This document shows positions 1 to 6,087 of a stretch of DNA of 8,903 nt, piece after piece. The stretch is from Pirellulaceae bacterium (GTDB lineage Bacteria; Planctomycetota; Planctomycetia; Pirellulales; Pirellulaceae): contig JABDKS010000147.1 of assembly GCA_013002105.1 (NCBI GenBank), forward strand, positions 1 through 8,903, written 5' to 3'. The notes under the pieces were generated by a model. That model saw only the letters and a list, made by a program, of their open reading frames with translations, searched no databases and was not told the origin of the DNA. How positions within the stretch are numbered: the first letter of the stretch is position 1; every line of letters begins with the position of its first letter. The translations under genes and the position numbers were made by a program.

Positions 1-1
1 A

Positions 2-1786
2 GATATCAGTCCCCATCTGGGTTGTTACGGCGACCCGCATGCGATCACACCGCACTTGGACCAGTTGGCAACCGAAGGCGTCCGGTATTCACACGCATTC
101 ACTGCGGCGGGCGTCTGCGCCCCGTGCCGTTCGACAATCATCACGGGCATGTATCAGAACAGCATTGGAACGCATCACATGCGTTGCAATTCGACATTAC
201 CCGAATGGTTGCAACCGTTTCCGATGCGAATGCAAGAGGCGGGATACTACTGCACCAACAATAGCAAGACCGACTACCAGTTCAGCAAACCGTCATCCAA
301 AACGATTTGGGACCAATCGGGGTCCAAGGCCCATTGGCAAAATCGACCGGACGATGCCAAGCCGTTTTTTGCCGTGTTTAATTTTACGGGTTGCCACGAA
401 AGCGGAATCGAAAATGATGCCAAGTACAAATCGGTGACCAAGGACCTGACGCCGGATCAACGGCAAGATCCAGCCAAGTTGACCACGCTGCCGCCGTATT
501 ACCCCGATACCAAGATCGTTCGCGAGGATTGGAAACGTAATTATGAATTGATCACAGCGATGGACGCGTGGGCCGGGGAACTGATCGATGAATTAAAACA
601 GGCGGGACTTTACGAGGAGACGATCATTTTTTATTGGTCCGACCACGGCGTGGGTTTGCCGCGAGCCAAGCGATGGCTTTACGATTCGGGTACGCGTATT
701 CCGATGATCGTTCGGATTCCCGCAGCGTTTCGACATGCAGAACAAGGACATCCCGGCACTGTCGATTCACGACTGATCAGCTCGACCGATTTTGGGCCGA
801 CGGTTTTGAATTTGGCGGGCGTTCCATTGCCGGACCGATTGCAAGGACGGCCGTTTCTGGGCAATGACTTGCCTGAGCCACGCCGGTACGTCTACGGTGC
901 TCGAGACCGAATGGACGAGCGTTACGACATTATTCGATCGGTGCGTGATTCGCAATTTCGGTACGTTCGCAACTTTGAACCTTTGAAACCCTATTACCAA
1001 TACATGAATACGCCCGAAAAAGGGGCGACGATGCGAGAGATTCGGCGGGCCGAACAGACGGGCGAATTGTCACCCGCCATGAAACTTTTCAGTGCTGCGA
1101 CCAAGCCGGCCGAAGAGCTTTACGATTGCGATGCCGACCCGCACGAGATCAACAACTTGGCCCAAAATCCGCGATATCTGGATAAACTAAACGAGATGCG
1201 TGCTGCCTTGAAAGATTGGCAAAACGAGATTGGGGATATCGGGTTGATTCCCGAAGCAGAGATCGAGATTCAAGAAAAGTTAGCCGGTTCTCGTTTCGAG
1301 ATTCTAAATGGCGGCGACGACTCGGCAGCCAAGTTGCAACGCCTGGTGGACATCGCGACTAAGGCGTCCCAGGGACCGACCGTGATCGATGATCTGATCG
1401 CGGGTCTGAATGATTCGGATCCATCGGTCAGATACTGGGCAGCAACCGGGATTGGCAACATTGGTAGCAATGCAAATGCGGCGCGGCCGGCGATTGTGGC
1501 GGCCTTAGGCGATTCATCACCGAGCGTGCGAATTGCTGCGGCACGGGCGGCGGCCAAGTTGGGCGAATCGGACGAGGCGATCGAGGTTCTCAGGAAAGAA
1601 CTCAAGAGTAAGCATCAGTGGGGGCGTCTTGCCGCGGCGATTGTGCTGGACGAAATGGACGATTTGGCCAAGCCAGCGGTCGCGGACCTGCAAATGGCCT
1701 TGAAAGATCAGCCCAACAAGTACATCGTTCGTGTAGCCAATCGAGCGCTCAACGAATTGCTGGGCGCGGACCACGTCGTGCCTTAG
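2..1786 (+). CDS. Sulfatase with C-terminal HEAT repeats (5' truncated by window edge)
   Basis: This is a type I (formylglycine) sulfatase hydrolysing sulfate esters, probably exported. The frame is open to the left edge, so the signal peptide and roughly 30-50 residues are missing. The first visible codons read DISPHLGCYGD, the usual N-terminal metal-binding neighbourhood. Counting residues from nt 2, the activation motif CAPCR is at 39-43 (nt 116-130), and Cys39 would become formylglycine. A conserved-type His (GCHES) is at 132, and the SDHG metal motif is at 213-216, followed by RAKRWLYDSGTRIPMIVR. The typical C-terminal sulfatase segment (VRDSQFRYVRNF, then ELYDCDADPHEINNLA) ends near residue 390. 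About 155 extra residues (roughly 440-594) form HEAT-like helical repeats with DSDPSVRYWAA and DSSPSVRIAAA signatures. The substrate cannot be told; overall it resembles heparan-N-sulfatase-like or arylsulfatase groups annotated in planctomycetes. The FKBP gene follows after 72 nt on the same strand. Confidence 0.95.
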   Translation, partial: DISPHLGCYGDPHAITPHLDQLATEGVRYSHAFTAAGVCAPCRSTIITGMYQNSIGTHHMRCNSTLPEWLQPFPMRMQEAGYYCTNNSKTDYQFSKPSSKTIWDQSGSKAHWQNRPDDAKPFFAVFNFTGCHESGIENDAKYKSVTKDLTPDQRQDPAKLTTLPPYYPDTKIVREDWKRNYELITAMDAWAGELIDELKQAGLYEETIIFYWSDHGVGLPRAKRWLYDSGTRIPMIVRIPAAFRHAEQGHPGTVDSRLISSTDFGPTVLNLAGVPLPDRLQGRPFLGNDLPEPRRYVYGARDRMDERYDIIRSVRDSQFRYVRNFEPLKPYYQYMNTPEKGATMREIRRAEQTGELSPAMKLFSAATKPAEELYDCDADPHEINNLAQNPRYLDKLNEMRAALKDWQNEIGDIGLIPEAEIEIQEKLAGSRFEILNGGDDSAAKLQRLVDIATKASQGPTVIDDLIAGLNDSDPSVRYWAATGIGNIGSNANAARPAIVAALGDSSPSVRIAAARAAAKLGESDEAIEVLRKELKSKHQWGRLAAAIVLDEMDDLAKPAVADLQMALKDQPNKYIVRVANRALNELLGADHVVP

Positions 1787-1858
1787 AAAAATACGGGCTC
1801 ATCGACACAGGCGTCGGCTCACACAAGTTTCTTGCTCAATCCAGGATGCAATCGATTC

Positions 1859-2320
1859 ATGATGATGTCTGCTTCCCGTCGTGGGATTTTTCTGGTGGTT
1901 GCCTTGCTGGCAATCTCAACCTGCTCCTGTGCCTCTCAGATGGCGAATCATCGGACGGGTCCCACCGACCCGGATGCACCGACGGAGTTCACGTCGACTC
2001 CGTCAGGATTGCGATATCGAGTGCTACGTCAATCCGACGGTGCGAAACCGACCGCTTCGGACGAGGTGCGCGTTCATTATGCGGGATGGTTGGATGATGA
2101 AACCGAATTCGATAGTTCGTACGCGCGAGGAGAAGCAGCTGAATTTCCGCTCAGTGCCGTGGTTCCCGGTTGGACAGAAGGGCTGCAGTTGGTAGGCGAA
2201 GGCGGCATGATTGAATTGGAGATACCGTCAGATTTGGGTTACGGTCGACGCGGTTCGCCGCCATCGATCCCACCCAATGCGACATTGCACTTTCGTGTCG
2301 AGTTGTTGGAGATACTGTAA
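1859..2320 (+). CDS. Exported FKBP-type peptidyl-prolyl cis-trans isomerase
   Basis: This is a 153-residue protein with an N-terminal export signal (SRRG followed by hydrophobic IFLVVALLAIS) and one FKBP domain at about residues 50-153. It should catalyse cis-trans isomerisation of prolyl bonds in folding proteins outside the cytoplasm. Residues matching the FKBP12 active site are present: Tyr74 in VHYAGW, Phe84-Asp85 in FDSS, the VVPGW segment (101-105, Trp105), Tyr128 in LGYG, and the IPPNATLHF end with Phe145. Cys22 and Cys24 follow the hydrophobic core (ISTCSCAS), so it may be a lipoprotein, but neither is a clean lipobox. Three ATG codons lie in tandem (1859, 1862, 1865). I chose the first because AGGA at 1843-1846 is nearest to it; the spacing of 12 nt is long. 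An in-frame TTG at 1832 would put polar residues before the signal and is less likely. The gene converges on the oxidase gene, whose stop is 41 nt away. Confidence 0.93.
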   Translation: MMMSASRRGIFLVVALLAISTCSCASQMANHRTGPTDPDAPTEFTSTPSGLRYRVLRQSDGAKPTASDEVRVHYAGWLDDETEFDSSYARGEAAEFPLSAVVPGWTEGLQLVGEGGMIELEIPSDLGYGRRGSPPSIPPNATLHFRVELLEIL

Positions 2321-2361
2321 GTCACGTCGGATGAATCGTTGCCGAGGTTCCCTAGCGGCGT

Positions 2362-3495
2362 TCACCTGAGAAAGCGTGCGAGGCGGAAAAGTTCTGGCAC
2401 ACACGCATTGGATTGATCGTGAACCATCTGCGCCACCATCTCGCCCAGCACACTGGTGAATTTGAACCCGTGACCCGAGAGCCCCGCAACCACGTTCACA
2501 GCGGGTGTGTCGGGCAGTTGATCGACGATGAAATGTTCATCGGGAGTTACGGTGTAAAAGCAGCCTGAACGGTCACGCGGCGGGCTTTCGAGTCCAAGGG
2601 TGTATTGCTTGTTGAATTCACAGACCAACTGCGCGTCCGGTTCGTCAACATCCCGAACCGGTATGGTTGCGTCCGATAGAACCCGTCCGCCGCTGTGTCG
2701 CGAGACTTTCACTCCTGAGTTGTCCAGGCGGGGAAAACCATAGAAGTATCCCTGTGGCGTCTCGAAAAAGAAGCATGGGAATTCACTGGCGAGATCGAAT
2801 CGGGCATCGTCAGTCGCAAACCAATATTGGTACTTGCGTAGCACCGTCAACGGGACACCGTAGCGGCCCAGCAGCGGTCCGCTCCAGGCGCCGCTCGCGA
2901 CGACAAGATGTCGGCAGTACTGAGTTCCATCGTCTGTCGTCACGGAAATGTGAGAGCCATCGACCTGCCACTTGCGTACTGACTGATTGTGAAGACAAAC
3001 GCAGCCCGATGCTCGGGCGAGTGACAAATGAGCGTCGACGCATGATTCAACACGCAGAAACCCGGCGTCCGATTCGATGACCGCTGTCCAATCATGATCG
3101 CCACGAAGAACCGGCCAACGCGATGTGACCTCGCTCATCTGCAGTTGTTGTACATTCAAGTCATGGTCGCGGGCGCTTTGCAAAACACCCGGAACAACGA
3201 CACCATCGGCAGGACCGATTTCGACGATCCCCGTACGCTGATAAAGTCGCTGTCCCGATTCTTGCTCAAGCTCTTTCCAGAGTCGATACGCGCGTCGTAG
3301 CAAGGGAACGTAGTCGGGATGCTCAAAATACGCTTGCCGAATGACCCGTGTCCGGCCATGCGAACTGCCGCGATCATGGACGGGTGCGAATTGGTCGATC
3401 CCCAAAACTTTTCGTCCCGTCTTGGCCAAATGGAATGCGGCAGAGCTGCCGACGCCACCTAAACCAATCACGATCACGTCCCAGTGGCCAGTCAA
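2362..3495 (-). CDS. FAD-dependent amine oxidase, monomeric sarcosine oxidase / N-methyltryptophan oxidase family
   Basis: This is a complete 377-residue flavoenzyme, the usual length for the MSOX/MTOX family. Members oxidise N-methyl amino acids or related secondary amines, releasing H2O2 and an aldehyde. The dinucleotide-binding motif GLGGVG is at residues 11-16. The family motif GSSHGRTRVIRQAY gives His46, Arg50 and Arg53, equivalent to MSOX His45/Arg49/Arg52. Lys263 and His267 (GVKVSRH) match Lys265/His269. Cys312 (GCFYTVTPDEHF) matches the cysteine that binds FAD covalently. Lys345 (SGHGFKF) matches the oxygen-activating lysine, at the same 33-residue distance from the Cys as in MSOX. 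The enzyme therefore looks active; whether it prefers sarcosine, N-methyltryptophan, pipecolate or another amine is not visible. There is no signal peptide, so it is cytoplasmic. The start is TTG, set by GAGGA 7 nt upstream. It is transcribed alone, divergently from the SGNH gene across 115 nt in which I could not fix a convincing promoter. Confidence 0.94.
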   Translation of the reverse strand: MTGHWDVIVIGLGGVGSSAAFHLAKTGRKVLGIDQFAPVHDRGSSHGRTRVIRQAYFEHPDYVPLLRRAYRLWKELEQESGQRLYQRTGIVEIGPADGVVVPGVLQSARDHDLNVQQLQMSEVTSRWPVLRGDHDWTAVIESDAGFLRVESCVDAHLSLARASGCVCLHNQSVRKWQVDGSHISVTTDDGTQYCRHLVVASGAWSGPLLGRYGVPLTVLRKYQYWFATDDARFDLASEFPCFFFETPQGYFYGFPRLDNSGVKVSRHSGGRVLSDATIPVRDVDEPDAQLVCEFNKQYTLGLESPPRDRSGCFYTVTPDEHFIVDQLPDTPAVNVVAGLSGHGFKFTSVLGEMVAQMVHDQSNACVPELFRLARFLR

Positions 3496-3502
3496 CGATT
3501 TT

Positions 3503-3507
3503 TCCTC
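3503..3507 (-). promoter_or_regulatory. Ribosome binding site deciding the TTG start of the amine oxidase
   Basis: On the minus strand the sequence reads GAGGA, then 7 nt (AAAATCG), then TTG. No in-frame ATG lies at the N-terminus of this protein. The TTG places the FAD-binding GxGxxG at residues 11-16, exactly where this family has it, so the TTG is very likely the true start. Confidence 0.75.
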
Positions 3508-3610
3508 GCGTATTGGTTCGATTGCGACTGGTGTCGCGCAGGTCGATTACGATTCAACTATGATCGTTTGCACCGAAAATAGACTCCCACATTTTTAAGC
3601 ATCCATTGCC

Positions 3611-4366
3611 ATGAATCATTCGTTCGATCGTCGTCGTTTACTTGGCGGTTCACTGATCGCTGCCGCCGCGACCGCTACGATTTCCGCCGACCGGCTCCAC
3701 GCAGCAGGCGAAGTAAAAAACTCACAGCCTTTAACCGATGGGAGTGTGGTCCTGTTCCAAGGTGATTCAATTACCGACGCCGGGCGCGACCGAAAAAATC
3801 AGCAAGCCAACAACGGGCGTTCCTTTGGACGAGGGTACCCGATGTTGATCGCCAGCGGATTGCTACGTGACCACGCGTCCTCGAATCTGAAGATATTCAA
3901 TCGAGGGATCAGCGGAAATAAGGTTCCCGATTTAGAGAAGCGTTGGGACACTGATTGCATCGATCTGCAACCTGATCTGTTGAGCATTCTGATCGGGGTC
4001 AATGATATCTGGCACAAATTGAACGGGCGTTACGACGGCACGGTGGCTGATTACGAAACAGGGCTGCGAAAGTTACTCGAGCGAACGCAGGAATCGCTGC
4101 CCAAATGCCGGATCGTGATCTGTGAACCGTTTGTGCTGCGTTGTGGAGCGATTAACGACAAATGGTTTCCAGAGTTTGATCAGCGACGCGAGGCATGCTT
4201 GAACGTGGCTCGAAACATGTCGCTGACGATCGTTCCGTTCCAATCGATGTTCGATGACGCTGTCAAACAGGCTCCCCCGAATTACTGGGCCGCAGATGGA
4301 GTTCACCCCACGATGGCTGGGCATGCTCTGATGGCGAAAACCTGGCGTGGGGTTGTTGGCGTATAG
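3611..4366 (+). CDS. Tat-exported SGNH/GDSL-family hydrolase (probable carbohydrate esterase)
   Basis: This 251-residue protein starts with a twin-arginine-type signal: DRRRLLGGS at residues 6-14, then Ala-rich SLIAAAATATISA. It should therefore be exported folded. All SGNH blocks are visible: block I GDSIT at 51-55 with nucleophile Ser53, block II around NRGISGN (98-103), block III GVND at 129-132 with Asn131, and block V DGVH at 229-232 with Asp229 and His232. Such enzymes remove acyl groups, often acetyl groups from plant or algal polysaccharides, or act as lipases or arylesterases; the substrate here is not visible. The length fits a single-domain enzyme with nothing appended. ATG 3611 is chosen because it puts the RRR motif at the right distance from the N-terminus; no clear Shine-Dalgarno precedes it. 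The next gene on this strand starts 156 nt downstream. Confidence 0.93.
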   Translation: MNHSFDRRRLLGGSLIAAAATATISADRLHAAGEVKNSQPLTDGSVVLFQGDSITDAGRDRKNQQANNGRSFGRGYPMLIASGLLRDHASSNLKIFNRGISGNKVPDLEKRWDTDCIDLQPDLLSILIGVNDIWHKLNGRYDGTVADYETGLRKLLERTQESLPKCRIVICEPFVLRCGAINDKWFPEFDQRREACLNVARNMSLTIVPFQSMFDDAVKQAPPNYWAADGVHPTMAGHALMAKTWRGVVGV

Positions 4367-4447
4367 AGCCCAATTTTGCAGTTTCGGTCGCCTGGGTGCT
4401 GTGGGGTATTTGCAGCCAGCAGCGAAAGTAGGCATAGTATCAGTCAC

Positions 4448-4484
4448 TCGCGATCCCCGAATTCGCAGCACCGGGGATTCGCGA
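4448..4484. repeat. Bulged 12-bp inverted repeat (hairpin) between SGNH and coiled-coil genes
   Basis: The left arm TCGCGATCCCCG (4448-4459) and right arm CGGGGATTCGCGA (4472-4484) pair along 12 bp with one bulged base, around a 12-nt loop. No T-run follows, so it is not a canonical intrinsic terminator. It ends 38 nt before the ATG of the coiled-coil gene and begins 81 nt after the SGNH stop. It could be a 5' leader structure, a 3' end-stabilising hairpin or a protein-binding site. Confidence 0.6.
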
Positions 4485-4522
4485 CCCAGACACGACCGGC
4501 TGCATCTTTTTCGGAATTTGAG

Positions 4523-5806
4523 ATGAAACGTTATTCACGCCCCACGCTTATCCTGCTTTTGATGTCAGTTGTTTTGCCCGGCGGTGGCGTCGATGCGGAC
4601 GGATTTCAGCGTTTGCGGCTGAAACGACGGGCGGCCCGGCCCTGTAATGTGCCCTGCCCAACGTCTTGTCCGACGGCCGCACCGGTGCAAGTCGCCCAGG
4701 AAGTTTACTCTGCGCCGGCGATCGCCCCTGCAGCAGCGAGTGGTTCGTCCTGCTGCACCGCCGAAATCTACAACCATCCAGAGTTTGCATCCAACGTCCC
4801 CGACGGCACTGTCGTGTCATTGGCTGCTCCGGCGGCGGGTACTGTCATCGTCGGTAGTGGTTGTGAAGTACTGCCACCGCCGGTAGCGGTCGCGAACTTC
4901 GACAGCTTTGTGCCCAGCGAATTGAACGTCCAAATGACGGGCGAGATCAAATCGATGCGTGCCAAGGTCGAAGCCTTGGAAACCACCGTGGCAGAACTAC
5001 AGCAATCAGTCGAAGAGAAACAAGCCGCGCTCAAGCAGTCTCAAACGCTGGCTAGTTCCAGAAAGGAAGAAACAGAGAAGCAGTTGCAGCAATTCATGGA
5101 AGCATCGAAGCGTGCGACCGAGGCAGAAAAATCAGTCAAACAGGCTCAAGCAAAACTGAAAGACGCAGAGAAGGATCGACAGCGAGTGATGGCTGAAGCC
5201 ACCGAGTCGCGAGGCAAGATTCAGGAGGTGAGTGCGGAATTGGCGAAAGCCCGCGAAGCTTTGGTTGAGGCCAAAAAGAAGAGTGAAAAGTTGGTCGAAG
5301 AAGCAGCGGCTCAACGTGCGAAGTCTGATGCGATGCGGAAACAGGCCGTCGCGGAAGCAACAAAAATCCAGCAGCAATCGGTCGAGGCGAAGGCGGCGGC
5401 GGAGCAGGCGATGCAGGCCAAGCAAGAGGCGGTGCAAGAGGCACAGCAGGCCGCACAGCAAGCCAAGGAGCAGCTGCAAAACGTTCGTAAGCAGAACGGC
5501 AATTTGAAGAAGCAAGTCGAAGCGTTAAAAAAACAACTCGCCGCGGCGCAAGCAAAACCGGATACGACAGAGAAAAATCAGCCCAAGAAAAATCAAAAGA
5601 ACGACGCCGATCAAAAAAACGCTGACAAGAAAGGTGCTGAGAAAAAAGGTGCTGAGAAAAAAGGCGCGAAGAAGGATGACGCTCAGAAGAAAGACGACGA
5701 CAAGAAGGCTGTTGAGGCAAGTGATCCCGTCGCGACTAAAGGGGACGAAAACGCTGAGCCAGCCGTGAAGTCTGGTGTTGAAGAAGAGACGTCCGGGGAC
5801 GAGTAG
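4523..5806 (+). CDS. Exported Cys/Pro-rich coiled-coil protein with lysine-rich tail, function unknown
   Basis: I do not recognise a named family. The 427-residue protein has a signal peptide (MKRYSRPTLILLLMSVVLPGG, cleavage perhaps after VDA near residue 25). A Cys/Pro/Ala-rich stretch follows at about 35-125 (PCNVPCPTSCP, SSCC). Residues about 138-345 form a long Glu/Lys/Gln/Ala-rich coiled coil with no obvious break. The last 80 residues are very hydrophilic, with KKGAEKKGAEKKGAKK-type repeats and a final acidic stretch. The composition suggests an elongated envelope or surface protein, possibly crosslinked through cysteines; this is inference. The frame is open back to a TTG at 4376, but ATG 4523 is preferred: it begins a proper signal peptide and has GGAA at 4513-4516, 6 nt upstream. 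The extension would be a shadow over the intergenic hairpin. A strong terminator follows the stop by 54 nt. Confidence 0.85.
   Translation: MKRYSRPTLILLLMSVVLPGGGVDADGFQRLRLKRRAARPCNVPCPTSCPTAAPVQVAQEVYSAPAIAPAAASGSSCCTAEIYNHPEFASNVPDGTVVSLAAPAAGTVIVGSGCEVLPPPVAVANFDSFVPSELNVQMTGEIKSMRAKVEALETTVAELQQSVEEKQAALKQSQTLASSRKEETEKQLQQFMEASKRATEAEKSVKQAQAKLKDAEKDRQRVMAEATESRGKIQEVSAELAKAREALVEAKKKSEKLVEEAAAQRAKSDAMRKQAVAEATKIQQQSVEAKAAAEQAMQAKQEAVQEAQQAAQQAKEQLQNVRKQNGNLKKQVEALKKQLAAAQAKPDTTEKNQPKKNQKNDADQKNADKKGAEKKGAEKKGAKKDDAQKKDDDKKAVEASDPVATKGDENAEPAVKSGVEEETSGDE
5621..5665 (+). repeat. Three tandem 15-bp units encoding AD/EKKG repeats
   Basis: Units at 5621-5635, 5636-5650 and 5651-5665 each encode Ala-(Asp/Glu)-Lys-Lys-Gly. 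Units 2 and 3 differ only at the last base; unit 1 differs at two positions. A degenerate fourth unit (GCGAAGAAGGATGAC) follows. They sit in the lysine-rich tail of the coiled-coil protein and could expand or contract in frame by slippage. Confidence 0.85.
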
Positions 5807-5860
5807 TCCTTCCAAATACAGCGGGTCGCCTAGCTCTTTGCTGCGGTCGTTTGCATCATC

Positions 5861-5896
5861 AAGACGAGTTCGTCCAAGCGGGCTCGTCTTTTTTTT
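5861..5896 (+). terminator. Intrinsic terminator after the coiled-coil gene
   Basis: AAGACGAG (5861-5868) pairs perfectly with CTCGTCTT (5883-5890) around a 14-nt loop, and the stem runs into eight consecutive T (5889-5896). It lies 54 nt after the stop codon. Only the plus orientation has the T-tract, so it would not end the convergent primase-like transcript. Confidence 0.85.
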
Positions 5897-5997
5897 GCGC
5901 GCGGTGGCGGCGTCGCGTGATCGCCGTCGTGAATCGCGCGGGCAAGCAGCTGTTCGCCGTTGTGGCCCGATCGTTAGTGCCATTTCAAATCTTTTGA

Positions 5998-6045
5998 AGG
6001 CCAGGATCTGGCCTGTCGCGACTTTGCCAGGACAGGTCCTGGCCT
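5998..6045. repeat. Intergenic palindromic element A (20-bp imperfect inverted repeat)
   Basis: The left arm 5998-6017 and right arm 6026-6045 match at 17 of 20 positions as an inverted repeat, with an 8-nt spacer GCGACTTT. Each arm is itself a small palindrome: GGCCAG/CTGGCC at 5999-6013 and CCAGGA/TCCTGG at 6027-6042. The element can therefore fold as one long hairpin or two short ones. It lies between convergent genes. A tandem CTACGAT pair (6044-6057) sits at its right edge. It shares a core with element B at 8588-8645 and looks like a dispersed repeat. The rest of the 281-nt spacer (5807-6087) holds only the terminator. Confidence 0.75.
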
Positions 6046-6087
6046 ACGATCTACGATTAGCCGGCATCGATGATGAAATGATTTCGC

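Noticed and set aside
3536..3564. TATGAT at 3559-3564 as the -10 box of the SGNH gene promoter
   Set aside because: No acceptable -35 element lies about 17 nt upstream, so the match is too weak to call.
4376..4522. N-terminal extension of the coiled-coil protein from TTG 4376
   Set aside because: It would bury a proper signal peptide 49 residues inside the protein, covers the intergenic hairpin, and lacks a ribosome binding site.
5642..5648. AAAAAAG in the tandem repeats as a dnaX-type slippery site
   Set aside because: The reading phase is AAA|AAA|GGT, not A|AAA|AAG, so the classical -1 tandem slip does not apply there.
5136..5720. Long minus-strand open frame (194 codons) opposite the coiled-coil gene
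   Set aside because: It is low-complexity (Ser/Pro/Arg/Leu), lies wholly antisense to a well-supported gene with biased AAG/GAA/CAG codons, and has no domain or signal. The overlapping minus frame at 5525-5983 is rejected for the same reason.
5998..6045. Palindromes A and B as parts of a CRISPR array
   Set aside because: They are single, unlike copies 2.6 kb apart with no regular repeat-spacer pattern and no cas genes.
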